From Liolophura sinensis (taxonomy: Eukaryota; Mollusca; Polyplacophora; Chitonida; Chitonidae), in assembly GCF_032854445.1 (NCBI RefSeq), contig NC_088302.1, positions 50,562,046 to 50,626,045 of the forward strand: a DNA stretch of 64,000 nt, given 5' to 3'. A program made the position numbers and the translations under genes. The notes beneath the pieces were generated by a model, which was not told the DNA's origin, searched no databases, and worked only from the letters and a program-made list of their open reading frames with translations. Positions 23,885 through 36,097 of the stretch are shown piece by piece (the first letter of the stretch is position 1; each line of letters begins with the position of its first letter).

Positions 23885-24640
23885 TAAATACGACTGTGTT
23901 TTCAGTGTTGCCAAGAAGACAATTATGGCCGTGTTGGTTAGGAGATAATTATGGCCGTATTTTCAGTGTTGGTTAGGAGATAATTATGGCCGTTTTATCA
24001 ATGTTGGTTAGGAGATAATTATGGACGTTTTCAGTGTTGGCTAGGAGATAATTATGGCCGTTTTCAGTGTTGGCTAGGAGATAATTATGGCCGTTTTTTC
24101 AGTGTTGGCTAGGAGATAATTATGGCCGTTTTCAGTGTTGGCTAGGAGATAATTATGGCCGTTTTTTCAGTGTTGGTTAGGAGATAATTGTGGACGTTTT
24201 CAGTGTTGGCTAGGAGATAATTATGGCCGTTTTCAGTGTTGGTTAGGAGATAATTATGGCCGTTTTCAGTGTTGGCTAGGAGATAATTATGGCCGTTTTC
24301 AGTGTTGGCTAGGAGATAATTATGGCCGTTTTCAGTGTTGGTTAGGAGATAATTATGGACGTTTTCAGTGTTGGCTAGGAGATAATTATGGACGTTTTCA
24401 GTGTTGGTTAGGAGATAATTATGGCCGTTTTCAGTGTTGGCTAGCAGTAAGTTTTAGCCGTGTCTTCAACGTTAGATTGGAGCTGATTACAGATGTGTTT
24501 TCAGAGATGGTCAGAAATTAATTATGGTTTTGTTATAAGTGTTGGCCAGAAATTAATTATGGCCATGTTTTCAGTGTTGGCTGGAAAATAATTATTTGCT
24601 GTTTTTTCATTGTTGTCTAGGAGATAATTATGCCCGTGTT
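23885..24640. repeat. 33-bp minisatellite, about 23 copies
   Basis: The unit combines GTTGGCTAGGAGATAATTAT and GGCCGTTTTCAGT. Variation is mainly GGCTAGG/GGTTAGG, GGCC/GGAC and an optional TTT insertion that shifts the period. The last four copies are more diverged. Confidence 0.93.
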
Positions 24641-26885
24641 TATCGCCCATCTGAACACACCGAGACACGGGGAGTCACGGAGTATAAGAATGCACGATTT
24701 TATTTAGATGCGACAAAGGTTAGAAGATATTTATTGATTTTCTAGTTTGATTCTAAGTTGTATCATTGATAAAGAGCATGAAAATGACAGTTGCGTCAGT
24801 GGTTATTGTAGCTATAGTAAGAAACCAGGGTAATGGTGATAATGGAAATTAGGGAGTAATTTGATGGTAGTTGTGATAATCAGTGATAGCGAGAATGAAA
24901 AATGATATTATTCGATGGTTATGATGACAATAATATGATGGCATAAAGGTGTGTTCTCGAAGTGTGTAGTAGTGAGTACACCTGGACTTTGCGAGCCTGT
25001 GATGTTGGGTGCAGTCTATCTTAATTATTTGACAGTTTGTCATGGTATATGCAAAGATGTTGAAGGTATGTCTGCCTGTCTGAATGTTTGTCTCCACCTA
25101 ATCTATTTAACATCGGCAAATGACACATAGGCTCACACTAAATATAGAGTTAACTTTACCCTGAGGACAGATTTAATCTAGTTCAAGATGTACATGAGAC
25201 CGATGAAGCAATATTAATGCATGATGGAAATGCACTTTGATGTTGAAAGTTAATGGTCATTAAAATCGACAAGATTCATACGGCTGATATTGTAGTCACC
25301 AGACGGATTCGTCAGAAGCATTTTTGTCTCAATAACTCGGTTTATTTAGCGCATATACCGCATCCATGATTCAGATGTAAAACGCCTCCAGTTAAACTTA
25401 AAAACATTACCCATTTCAAAGAGAATTTTGTCACTCACTTCTTGAATGGCATAGAATTTAAAGCTTTTAAATTTGGTGTCCGTAAATGACATGTACTCTT
25501 GTCTATTTGTGCTAAATAGAATTTTGCGGCCATAAATGTATGTGCTTGAGGCGGTATAGGCACAAACAGTGAAGATTTCAGAACGTATAAAACAGGCTCC
25601 TTATCTATAATTTAAGAAATCATCAGCGCGGCGGTGGTGATGTGTTAGTGTGCACCGTTCGTATGTGTTTCTTTTCCGAATAAATTTTTAGAACTACCAG
25701 TACTCTCATGATTCATATGTAAACATGTTCGGGATTTTGGCGAGAGGTGGGGTGGGGGGTGGGGAGAGTGGTGAGAGTGGTGAGAATGGAGGGTGAGGGG
25801 TGGGGCATGCTGGTGGTGATCTATATCAGAGCAGATAGGAAGCATGCATGCCTTACGTTTTCCATAGCTGGGAGGAAAAAACTGGCATGAAACATCCTGA
25901 AATACTACTTACAGATTATGTTGCAATACACCCTTTAAAAACTCTTGTGATTAAGCGAGATTACATGATTCCCTTATTGGATTAGGTAAAAGACAGGCTG
26001 ACGGGACTGTAAGCCTTAAACGGAAGTACCAGAACTCTTGCTCTATGAGGTCGCAAGTTCGAATCCAACCCCTACTGCTGGGAAATTTGTCAAGTAAAAG
26101 TGGTGCAATTGGAGTTGGGAGTCGGGAGTTTATCGATTATAAAGGAATGAAACGGCTATGGTTCATATTTTTTGCATATAGTTCGATAAAGTAGGATAAA
26201 AAGTTATTGCTTTTCAGACAAACTTGTCTTTAGGTTTTGTAAAATATACGGTGTATAAACATATATATAAGTAGAGAAGGGCCAGTTTATATTGCGCACT
26301 TATTTTGGTAAATGTGACAGTTTTGTGATAACTGCGGGCGAGGTGATAAGCTATGTTTGTGTCAGACAGACCCACGAAGGACATGTGTCATGTCACAGAA
26401 TACATGCCTGCCGACAATGTCAGCGAGATTACTTCAAAAGCGATGAATGAAATCATGCCGGCCTACCGTGATGTCATAACTGTGTCATCACACAGTCTCT
26501 CACGTACGACTCTGATAAACACACACATACGACCATTGGCTCGAATGTTAGTCCAGTGACTCGACTTTGACAGAAGTCCAACGAACAGCTCCAGATAAAC
26601 AAGCACATACAATTTGTACCTTTCGCAACTGCGCTATAGCTCGAGCAGTCGTGGACACACAGACGTCTGGTCTAATGTTCCATTGTCAGATTGCTATCTC
26701 TTTGTATTTGATATATATTTATACTACGAGCATGTGAGGCTCGGACGACAGAAGTGTGCCCTGCTATCCTAAGTAACCACAAAGAGACAAGTGACTACCG
26801 ATTTTTCCAGCCCATTTGCTCTAGAACTTTCCACTAACTCGGACACTAATAAGTGATCAGCAATCGCCAACATTATCATTATCAC
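24641..26885. other. Intergenic, no gene seen
   Basis: Includes a G-rich tract of GAGAGTGGTGAGAGTGGTGA type at 25740-25805. The rest is unremarkable AT-rich DNA. Confidence 0.5.
26040..26085 (+). repeat. tRNA-like relic (B-box only)
   Basis: GTCGCAAGTTCGAATCCAAC contains an exact Pol III B-box core GTTCGAATCC. The T-stem does not pair and no clear D-arm is present, so this is more likely a decayed SINE head than a tRNA gene. Confidence 0.35.
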
Positions 26886-26888
26886 AAT

Positions 26889-26910
26889 AACCACCACCAC
26901 CACCACCACC

Positions 26911-26958
<48 letters not shown>

Positions 26959-27077
26959 GTCGTCGTCGTCGTCGTCGTCGTCGTCATCGTCGTCGTCGTC
27001 GTCGTCATAGTCATCATCGTCATCGCCATTATTATCAGATTGTAATCATCGTTATCCGTATTATCACCACCACCACC

Positions 27078-27111
<34 letters not shown>

Positions 27112-27145
27112 CCATCGCCGTCATCATTGTCATCACCACCACCAA
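26889..27145. repeat. Compound trinucleotide tract (CAC/CAT/CGT)n
   Basis: Successive runs of CAC, CAT, CGT, then CAC and CAT again. This gives poly-His and poly-Arg frames on the plus strand and poly-Met, Val, Thr and Asp frames on the minus strand, with no support for translation. Confidence 0.93.
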
Positions 27146-27281
27146 CTTTGCCAACATCCACATAAGACCAAAACACTGTCAGAAATGCTTTTGCCGCCGT
27201 CACCACCGAAACTGATGAGGAAAGCGTGCGTTTTTATCCCTGCCTTCATGACGCTAATAATGTGTCTTTCTTCAGATGTTT

Positions 27282-27462
27282 GCCTTTTGATTGGTGTTTT
27301 ACACCGTACTCAAGCACGTTTTACTTATACAACAACGGTCAGCATTATATGGAAGGAAACCATACAGGGCCCAAGGGGAACACACGCCCGACCCCAGGTT
27401 GCTGGCAGACCTTCCAACGTGCTACTGCCTTCCAACGCACAGCTGCCAACATGAAACAGGAT
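27282..27462 (-). mobile_element. TAAA-tailed SINE, copy 2 (reverse orientation, diverged)
   Basis: On the plus strand it reads tail-first: GATTGGTGTTTTACACCGTA, CTCAAGCACGTTTTACTTAT, then AGGAAACCATACAGGGCCCA and CAGGTTGCTGGCAGACCTTC. It ends before the tRNA-like head. Confidence 0.8.
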
Positions 27463-28490
27463 TGGTGATAGTCTCTCGAGTTGTGCAGTGCTAGCATGCT
27501 AAGGAATGGAGGCTCTTTACTACTTATATTTGGATGATTGCAGAACCAAATAAATTCAAATTACCACCTAGCTGGAGCTAAATTAAAACAGATTGCTTAG
27601 AAAGCCATTTAAGTGGTGTTGGTTTGGTTGTACATATTATACATGTAGCAGGTGGATGGAATCCATTAAAACCATAGTCAACGAACAAAATTTTCAAGTT
27701 CGCATAAGAGCAGATTTCCAGGGGAAAAAAAATGCAACTGCCCATTTTTCTGAACCACTAATGGCTTATCCGCTATAAACGTGGAATATATCAACGTTGA
27801 TGTTAAAAGCACCATTTGAAAGCAATTACCTACTATGTGGATGTAAAATCGCCAGCCACCATAAAATTCTCTTCAAAATTCAATTAATAATAATCCGTGC
27901 AATTAGAAAATGAATAAAATATATAAAATATTATAGTTGTTTGAGCATTCTCAAATGCTGGAAGACAGCTTCAATCTATGGACATATCAAAGGCAGTAAG
28001 AAGTTGGAAGTTTAACTAAGTAACACTTTTGAGGACGCCAAATAGGTGAATGGCCCATGCGTTACTCGATAGGATATTATGTCTGTGTTTGGACAGGATC
28101 CGTCGGGCAAGGAGGCAACACTATCCAATGATTCATCAATTCGATAATTTAATCTTAATTTACATGTACATATGAATGAAAATCTGAGACTAAAGACATC
28201 CTAATTTGTTACTTTCGGGTATAGAGCTCAAAATGAGCGTATCGATTAAGTAAGAATAGTTTGCGGATGTATTATTGATGTCTTCAGCATGACCTTGCAG
28301 TGGGGCAACAGTTTAATCATTACTTCTATACACTAATGCCGTTGGTTCATTTAACGGTGGTCTCAAAACCAGAACATGATTTATATTACATTATTATTTA
28401 TATTAAGGTGAAATGTCAGGATTTCCTTCACTGATTAAAGTGATATCCCACTGGCTTAGGGTTAGATATCATTTTTGTTTTTATACATCC
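27463..28490. other. Intergenic, no gene seen
   Basis: AT-rich with only very short frames. Confidence 0.55.
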
Positions 28491-28494
28491 CGAC

Positions 28495-28680
28495 GCTATG
28501 ACGTCACAAAGAAACATTTTGTTTTATGACGTTCCAATCCGAGCTTAGCAGAATGACGTCATAATACAAGTTCAGTCAACTTTAACATTTCGTGCAACGT
28601 CACGCTATATATACACAAGTTTCTGAAGGTCTCGGTGTAGACCACGAGAGAAAGCGTGTGAAATCACCTAGCGATGGCTG
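28495..28680 (+). promoter_or_regulatory. Promoter-like cluster: two CREs and a TATA box
   Basis: Full CRE palindromes TGACGTCA occur near 28499 and 28554, with a half site TGACGTT between them at about 28528. CTATATATACAC follows at about 28602, and the first ATG with good context (AGCGATGG) is at 28674, about 70 bp on. That ATG opens only 22 codons (ends TAA 28742), so it could be a uORF or first exon. The order and spacing fit a Pol II promoter, but no gene is seen downstream. Confidence 0.35.
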
Positions 28681-28817
28681 ACCTATTAAAAATCCGTCAA
28701 GGTCTTTGTGGTATAATTCTAAATCCGGTACAAGTGCACTAACTCTTCATCTGCCCACGTTTGCTGTATGCGAAAGTACGGATATTTGCAAAATGCATCG
28801 CAAAGAAGTAACTGTAC

Positions 28818-29810
28818 TATAGTCTATTTCTTTTAGAGAGTCGTCTATATCCAGTTGTCTGTAAAATCAGTCATACTCGCTACCAAAATAGCCTTTAGTC
28901 AGTGATAGGTAACAACACAAGCTTTACACAAGGATATGTTGGAAATTCACATTAATGCAGGGAAAATGAAGTTAAAGCACTTTTTCTAATGCATAATGTT
29001 AAAGTCCATAAGCTCGGTTTCAACGGAAAGAACCCATAGCCTCGGATGACTTCATAATTATTCAAAAACCAGTGGCATGCTGGATATTGGGCGGAATCCA
29101 ATATTCGTCCAAAGAAAATGAAGTCAGAACACTTTTTCTAATTCATACAGTTAAACTGCATAATCTCAGTTTCAGCGACAAGAACTCACTGGCTCGCGTG
29201 GTGTCATAATCATTTAAAAACGAATGGCATGCTGGGCAATGGGTGTTGGGAGTAACTTGTTTAACAATAGGTGCACCAACACGCGGTTGGAACTCCACGT
29301 AGTAACACTACACTCTCAGTGAATAGATTACATTGTTTTTTATAACAAAATTTCCTCATATCCAACATTAAAACCATACTACCGTGAGATCTTATACTAC
29401 AACAGATAAAATTAAATTCCTTTATTAAGGTTATATTAAACTAAAACGTGTAAACAATTTTAAACATGGCAGTGTCAGAAACAGGGCTTAGAGTAAAATC
29501 GATAGCAGTTTAGGTAACTGGTGTCGCCCTCTGTCAAAGCATGTTGAACTCCACCCAATATCCAGCATGCCACTGGTTTTTGAATAATTATGACGTCACC
29601 CGAGGCAATCGGTTCTTTCCGTTGAAACCGAGCTTATGGGCTTTAACATTATGCATTAGAAAAAGTGCTCTAACTTCATTTTCCCTGCATTAATGTGAAT
29701 TTCCAACATATCCTTGTGTAGAGCTTGTGTTGTTACCTATCACTGACTAAAGGCTATTTTGGTAGCGAGTATGACTGATTTTACAGACACTCTAAAAGAA
29801 ATAGACTATA
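28818..29810. mobile_element. Large inverted-repeat (foldback/MITE-like) element
   Basis: The left arm (28818-29096) is the reverse complement of the right arm (29551-29810). Outer ends are TATAGTCTATTTCTTTTAGA and its complement, and inner parts include CCAGTGGCATGCTGGATATT. A 19-bp segment is present only in the left arm. The interior holds a third, more diverged copy of the inner half (29117-29245) in direct orientation to the left arm. No transposase frame is present, so it would be non-autonomous. Confidence 0.8.
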
Positions 29811-30820
29811 ACACATTTAAATCTATGGGGAGGTGGTTAGGACGACTTCTCCATCTCATTACATGACACAGTACTGTATTACCTACTGTATATTAACCAG
29901 TGTGAATGTTTTTGACTAGCCTATTAACGTAGGACCCCCTGCAAGGCTGTAAATTTATTTCATATTTATAGTTATTTGATTGGAATTTTAACCGCTACAC
30001 TGGAATATTTCACTCAACTGACACTTATTATTTACACCTGACTAAGAGCAACTTGTTATATAGCTGTATAATTATACGTGTCAATTCAATGTAATTATGA
30101 CAATAAAGGCAACTGAGAGAATGGATACGAGTACAGTCATTGGCTGGGCATGCTGATGTGTTTTTTTTATGCCCCATGCTTAAGGCATTCACAATTCTCA
30201 TACAAAATGAGATAGTTACAAGTTCTCTTGACAGTAAATAATATATTATGCAGACCGGATATGTAGGCTTATTGAGACCAATGTATGTATGGACATGGTA
30301 CTCCAGTCAGCAGTTACGGAACTTTGCCTGATACTTCACACAAGACTGGGCTCAAGCTTGATATCATTTTCATGATTAATTTTTACACAAATCAGCGAGG
30401 GTCCTTTCTTAGGCTGACTTGTCAAGTTCATAATCTGATGCAAAAGGATCACGATATTCCCACACTATAAGTCATTATGGATGTAACATAATCCCAAAGG
30501 AAATCCGGACTTCCGGTGAATCTGGTGTATACTATACTAGGAATGAAACACAACACTGTCAGCCATCTCCCGATACCCTGGATATATGCATGCAGTTACA
30601 TCTTCACTGAATTCATTAGACGGGTGAAAAGGTTGCTGGCCGTATGATACAAGCTATATCTGGCTGCGAAGTGGATCAAACCAGAAGTGACGGCTAATAT
30701 GACCCATACGTTCACGTGATTAGCCACATGACTGCTGTAATGCCTGTATTACTTATGTCACCCTTAGCTAATCAATGCAGCTGGTCAATTTCGTGACCAA
30801 GTATATTTCTATTTTTGTGT
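29811..30820. other. Intergenic, no gene seen
   Basis: No structure recognised beyond short AT runs. Confidence 0.55.
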
Positions 30821-30825
30821 GATTC

Positions 30826-30925
30826 TCGGGGCTTTAGCCGGTTTCCTCCCACCATAATGCCGGCCGCCGTTGTATAAGTGACCTATTACTAACTAAGGTA
30901 TAAAATTCTAATAAAAATATAAACA
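30826..30925 (+). mobile_element. TAAA-tailed SINE, copy 3 (5'-truncated)
   Basis: GCTTTAGCCGGTTTCCTCCC, AATGCCGGCCGCCGTTGTAT, then a decayed tail AATAAAAATATAAACAAATA. Confidence 0.8.
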
Positions 30926-31002
30926 AATACATTTCGGACACAGTGATGTAACCGATGGCAATAAGAACAGAGACATGGCATTTATATATATACTATAAGT
31001 GG

Positions 31003-31053
<51 letters not shown>
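31003..31053. repeat. (TA)n microsatellite
   Basis: About 25 uninterrupted TA units. Unlike the palindromes at 23.4 and 42.8 kb, the flanks are not complementary. Confidence 0.95.
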
Positions 31054-31056
<3 letters not shown>

Positions 31057-31059
31057 CTA

Positions 31060-33835
31060 AGCAGTTGCTATTTCATAGCACCAAGCGCTGCTATATCAGA
31101 AAGGTTTTATTTCCGATGAGCTACAATAATAGTCCAGGGCTGTATGACCTACATAATCTGTTGAGGGCAGTCATGGTAAATGAGCTGAAGTAGTCAAGCA
31201 GCTGAGTTTTTTTTTGTCACCGTCCCTGACCGCGATTCCTGCCTTTGTCACACCGTGTTTACTGGCCGTCCTCATATGACGACAATAGCTTGCCTAGCAC
31301 GTACACACGTCCTATAATAAGCCCAATACCCTAGCTACTGTCGTGAAATTTAGGTGAGCTCTTTTCCCGAAGAAATCCAGTTCTGGGTCGATAAATGAAA
31401 GTAGCTTAGCTCAGCAACAACTGGTGTTCCGGAAAATACAATGTTTTTGTGTAAGACTGACCTGGATTCGTGTCAACGACTTGTTTTATTATGTAATGAT
31501 TATAGAAGGTGTGAGAAAATTATTGACATCTTTGGGAAAATGTATCCATCATTTACGCATAAAGCTGCACTGTTGGCTCTTCTCGGCCAGACAAACCACG
31601 TGACTCGCAAATTCTCGTCTGCAGGCTATACTCAAATATTACAGATCTCGCGTGATAATGCGTGAAATAGTGCGCCTAGCTCCATCTACCGTTGCTGCTT
31701 TCCACATATACAAATAGTCCTGCTGGTATACCATTCTTGGGAATCTCAAAATAACGGTCCTTCTGGAAAATACGTAGTTATTCAAATTCACTGTCTTTTC
31801 TGGTGAATGGAAACTTGGAGGAAAATCACCAAAATAATCTAGTCTTTCAGGGAACATTTGAAGCTCACGTCGAATTGAACATGACGGACGACAACAACAC
31901 CCCTTGACGTGACAGATCTTTTGCTTGATGTTGAGCAGTGGTTCTATTTGAATTAGCCGTGTATACAAGCCGTATTTCCATTGGTGGATACTTTACTGAT
32001 AGAAACTATACAACAGCACTTGTGAAGAAAAGAACTGTGCAGAATGGAAAGAATTAACTGATTTGTTCGAGTTTCGTGACCCTTTCGGATTACATCTGAA
32101 ATGAGTTATATTTAGTAACATAAACATGAGCAATTCGAAGTCAACAATAGTATAACACCGTCGATCCATCACTCGTCAGCTAATACAACATGTTTGTGTA
32201 GAAGTATTTCAAGGGCACTTTTCTCAAGCTGTGCCATAGTTGGACGACCAAATCAATAACAGACAGGACAAAGCATGTGTTTACCTCGAATAATCGAGTC
32301 TACACATCCTCTCTCACCTGGCCTATTTAGAGCATACTCGCAACAAGGTTATTTTACACATATGTAATCCATTTTGTTCTTAAAATATCTCCAGTAGCCC
32401 TTTACGTGAAGTTCCTTTATTGATGCAAGTTTCATGGAGTTGTCAAGAAATACATTTTCATGATTTCAGTGTTTGCCAGAAGGCGGATGTCTTAACATAA
32501 GGTGCAACATGCATTGAGTAAACCCAATCTCTTGCTTTCGCCTAGTCCGAGTCGGTCATTACACATGGTGACCTCGTCGTGATAGCTTTCTCTTTCATTA
32601 TGATAATCTACATGCCATAAGGTATTCAAATAAATGTAAAATTTGGTCTATTTCCACACCATTATCCACAGAGTAATTTGAGCAGTTCACGTTTCGCGGG
32701 AAAACATTCCCGAATAAACTTTCGGTTCAGGGCTACGACGTGGTAACAGTAATGGCAGACAGGCTTGGTGGCAAGAAGCTGAGATTAGGGCACGCACGAG
32801 ACCTGTAGCACCTTATATAAAGATGCAAAGGCTCTGGAGAGGTAGCCATCCAGACCTTTTTGCTATGAAGTTTTTGAGAGGAAGAAGCGATAAGGAGAAA
32901 AAGCCGAATGAGCCGGTGACAAGGAAATATTTGATGCTCATGGGCTGTCACTGCCACCTGACCATGAGTTTGGAGTGCTAATGTTATATACGTCAAATGT
33001 TGGAAATTTATTAGGAGCAATCAACCATTAATTCTGCAGTTTACACCCGAAACCTCGCCGATCAAGGGTCTTTGCATATTTGCATGCAGCATATTTTAAA
33101 TCATGTGTGATACTTTTACACATCATGGCTTTTATTTAATTACCGGCATGATGGAATCCATCCAGTTATGTCCTTAAAGTTATGTAAACATTTTTTGTCC
33201 AGCGTATCATTTTGAATCACTAGAGAGTTGGATGGAATTATGTGAGAGTAGTGTACAGGCCTCGTATATTTATACTAAACGTAGGCTACACCTTCAACAT
33301 GTAAATAAACATCAATTATTCTCTTTATTGCCTTATTTTACTTCTTTATCTGGACTGATCGTTATTCATAAATTTCCATACTTTCGCCCTGTTAGACCGA
33401 TGTTGTAGCTGACAGATGTGTTTCATTTAAACTGGTGATTTAATACGAGTGACCTGGATGTATCGCTGTGACCTGTAACATATGTATAATGCATGGATAT
33501 TGACCTGTTTTGTGGTTAGTTACAACTGAACAACCAGAACACCCAGATTCACTCACCCGACCCCCATCTCACCTGATTTTCGGTCTATTCTAGGTAAACT
33601 TTTATACAGTACCGTACAAAGAACTGTACCAGGCATTGCTCACAATAAGTCAGATACACTTGTCAGAAAATAAATTGGCTCAGCAATTATGTAAATAGAT
33701 CGACAAATGTAGGCCCTTAACTTGCGACAAAGGTTTATTATACAACGCCGTATAACGTAAACCAGCTGATCTATTTGACGTAGGTCATGCCAATGAGGTG
33801 CTATATATAAAAATCTGCTTTACTGTATATAGGGT
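31060..33835. other. Intergenic, no gene seen
   Basis: Frames at 31441-31665 (plus, ATG) and 31639-31968 (minus, no ATG at its left end) are open for 74 and 109 codons without a recognised family. Nothing else stands out. Confidence 0.5.
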
Positions 33836-33838
33836 AAT

Positions 33839-33925
33839 TTATTTATTTATTTGATTAGTGTTTTACGCCGTGCTCAAGAACACTTCACTTACCCGACGGC
33901 GGCAAGCATAATGGTTGGAGGACAT
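33839..33925 (-). mobile_element. TAAA-tailed SINE, copy 4 (tail end only)
   Basis: TTTATTTATTTATTTGATTA, GTGTTTTACGCCGTGCTCAA and GACGGCGGCAAGCATAATGG, ending abruptly. Confidence 0.85.
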
Positions 33926-34007
33926 ATCTAAGGTAAAGAATACTTTTGGCAGTATCATTCTTACCCAGATCTGTTAGACCTTTTATGGCAAATTGTTTTG
34001 TGTAAAT

Positions 34008-34625
34008 CTGACTGTTGCGTTTGATCTCTACCTGGATGTTGCGTTTGCTCTATACCGGTACCTGCTGTTTGATGTATTCCTGACTCTGAAGTTTAATGTG
34101 TGCTTGATTTTCACGTTTGAGGTGTACCTGGGTTCGATATATATCTGACTGTTGCGTTTGATGTACACCTGACAAGGACGTTTGATGCATACCTGACTAT
34201 GGCGTTTGATGTATACCTGATTATGGCGTTTGATGCATACCTGACTATGGCGTTTGATGTACACGTGACTATGACGTTTGACATATACTTGCCTATGACG
34301 TTTGGTAGATACGTGTGAGTGTGGCGTTTGATGCATACCTGACTATGGCGTTTGATGCATACCTGACTATGGCGTTTGATGTGTACCTGACTATGGCGGT
34401 TGATGCATACATGGCTATGGCGTTTGATGCATACCTGACTATGGCGTTTGATGCATACCTGACTATGGCGTTTGATGTACACAAGAGTATGACGTTTGAC
34501 ATATACTTGCCTATGACGTTTGGTAGATACGTGTGACTGTGGCGTTTGATGCATACCTGACTGGCGTTTGATGCATATCTGACTATGGCGTTTGATGTAT
34601 ACCTGACTGTGGCGTTTGAGTGTCA
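34008..34625. repeat. 24-bp minisatellite, locus A, about 25 copies
   Basis: The unit is CTATGGCGTTTGATGCATAC plus CTGA. A distinctive block ACATATACTTGCCTATGACG starts at 34281 and again at 34499, showing a segmental duplication of about nine units. The period of 24 gives open frames on both strands. Confidence 0.93.
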
Positions 34626-34732
34626 CACATAACGGGTTAAACACAGCCTCGTGTTAATTTACTTCAGTTAGGGTTGTACAATAGTTAACTGTTCCACGTG
34701 AATGTTTAAGTTGTACGTGTCTAGCACCTCAA

Positions 34733-35729
34733 GGGTAGCTCTGTAGGGCTGTCATTACGTATACTATCATAGTCCTGTATTGATTTATAAGCTTACCCGG
34801 AACATCCCTGTACTTCCGGTGCTGGCCTCAATACACTACTTGGTTAGTGCACTAGCGCAGCGTAATGACCCAGGAGCCTCTCACCAATGCCGTCGCTGTG
34901 AGTTTAAGACCAGCTCCTGCTGGCTGCCTCTCCGGTCGTACGTGGTAAGATCAACAGCAACCTGCGGATGGTCATGGGTTTCCCCCGGGCTCTGCCCGGT
35001 TTCCTCCCACCATAATGCTGGCCGCCGTCGCATAGGTGAATTATTTTGAGTACGGCGTAAAACACCAATCTGTTTGTCCGTACTCATAGTCGTCTCAGCT
35101 ATCAATTCCAGATAGGTGTCCCCTGTGACATCCCTAGGAAATCCACACCAGCAGGAAACTGCTAGAAACTGAATAAATTCAAACTCCAACCGCCATCTTT
35201 GAATGCATACTCCTCACAGTGAGGGGAATCGTGCATACAGTTATTACGGCCACTACTACTACTTGAAAAGTTTGACCTTTTGACACACGTGCTAATTGTT
35301 TAGGATCAGTCTCACCAGCAATGACCTATAGGGAACCCTTAATCAACATTGACCACTAAAAAAAATTCTGAAACAATTAAAGTAATGATTATAGAAGATA
35401 TAGAAAATAGGCTGTTATAGTAGTTATCTCCCTTGCATGGGCTGTGAGGAGTATGCATTCAAACATGGCAGTTGGAGATTGAATTTATCAAGCATCCACC
35501 AGTTTCACGCTTGTGAGGATTTACTAGAGATGACACATGAGGACACCTATTTAGGATAGCTGAGAAAACTATGAGTACGGACAGGCACATTATTTGGCAG
35601 CCTGCAGTATTGTATTGTATTGAAGCCAGCATGGGAAGTACAGAGGTGTTCAACGTAGCTTATGGATCAAAACAGGGCTGTGATAGTATACGTAATCACA
35701 GCCCTACAGAGCTACATATGGCTTAAGCA
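34733..35729. mobile_element. Inverted-repeat element with a SINE in its left arm
   Basis: The left arm runs 34733-34840 and 35072-35218. The right arm 35444-35729 is its reverse complement, for example GTAGCTCTGTAGGGCTGT at the outer end and GAATGCATACTCCTCACAG at the inner end. The left arm is interrupted by a near full-length SINE. The 225-bp interior has no ORF. This is a probable non-autonomous foldback or MITE-type element. Confidence 0.8.
34849..35071 (+). mobile_element. TAAA-tailed tRNA-derived SINE, copy 5 (best full-length copy)
   Basis: The head GTGCACTAGCGCAGCGTAAT resembles an A-box region and GAGTTTAAGACC a B-box, about 45 bp apart. The conserved body follows (TTTCCCCCGGGCTCTGCCCG, AATGCTGGCCGCCGTCGCAT), ending at CGGCGTAAAACACCAATC with almost no A-rich tail. 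The right arm of the host element gives the approximate empty site. Confidence 0.88.
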
Positions 35730-35963
35730 GAATTATGTGAAATCATATGCAGTGATGTAAATTGCAGTATTTTAGATGTTACTGATGCAGAATTCCTCAA
35801 AACGCTCTATTTTCATCACATTTAATATAAAAAACAATACAAAGGAACTCGGCCTGTGAAATGATGAGTCCACCAACAGGATCTCGGTTTATGCACGAAT
35901 ACAGTACAAAAGACTACAGCATAGAGAGTAAAACCAGATGTAGGAAACATCTGTGTAAAACCA

Positions 35964-36095
35964 GATGCATTACCTGACTGTCACGTTTGATGTATACCAG
36001 ACTATCACGTTTCATGTATACCCGACTATCACTTTTCATGTATACCTGACTATGATGCTTGATGCATACCTGACTGTCACGTTTGAGGACTGTCA
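35964..36095. repeat. 24-bp minisatellite, locus B, about 5 copies
   Basis: Units such as CTGACTGTCACGTTTGATGT and ATACCAGACTATCACGTTTC match the unit of locus A at 34008-34625. It abuts dispersed repeat R copy 2. Confidence 0.85.
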
Positions 36096-36097
36096 CG

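Noticed and set aside
26040-26085. tRNA gene
   Set aside because: Exact B-box but no T-stem pairing and no D-arm; kept only as a relic.
26769-27215. Poly-His/Arg and poly-Met/Val/Thr frames
   Set aside because: Trinucleotide microsatellite. Amino-acid runs change with each triplet type and frame.
34111-34644. 177-codon minus frame with KRHSQVYI repeats
   Set aside because: Product of the 24-bp tandem repeat, open in several frames on both strands.
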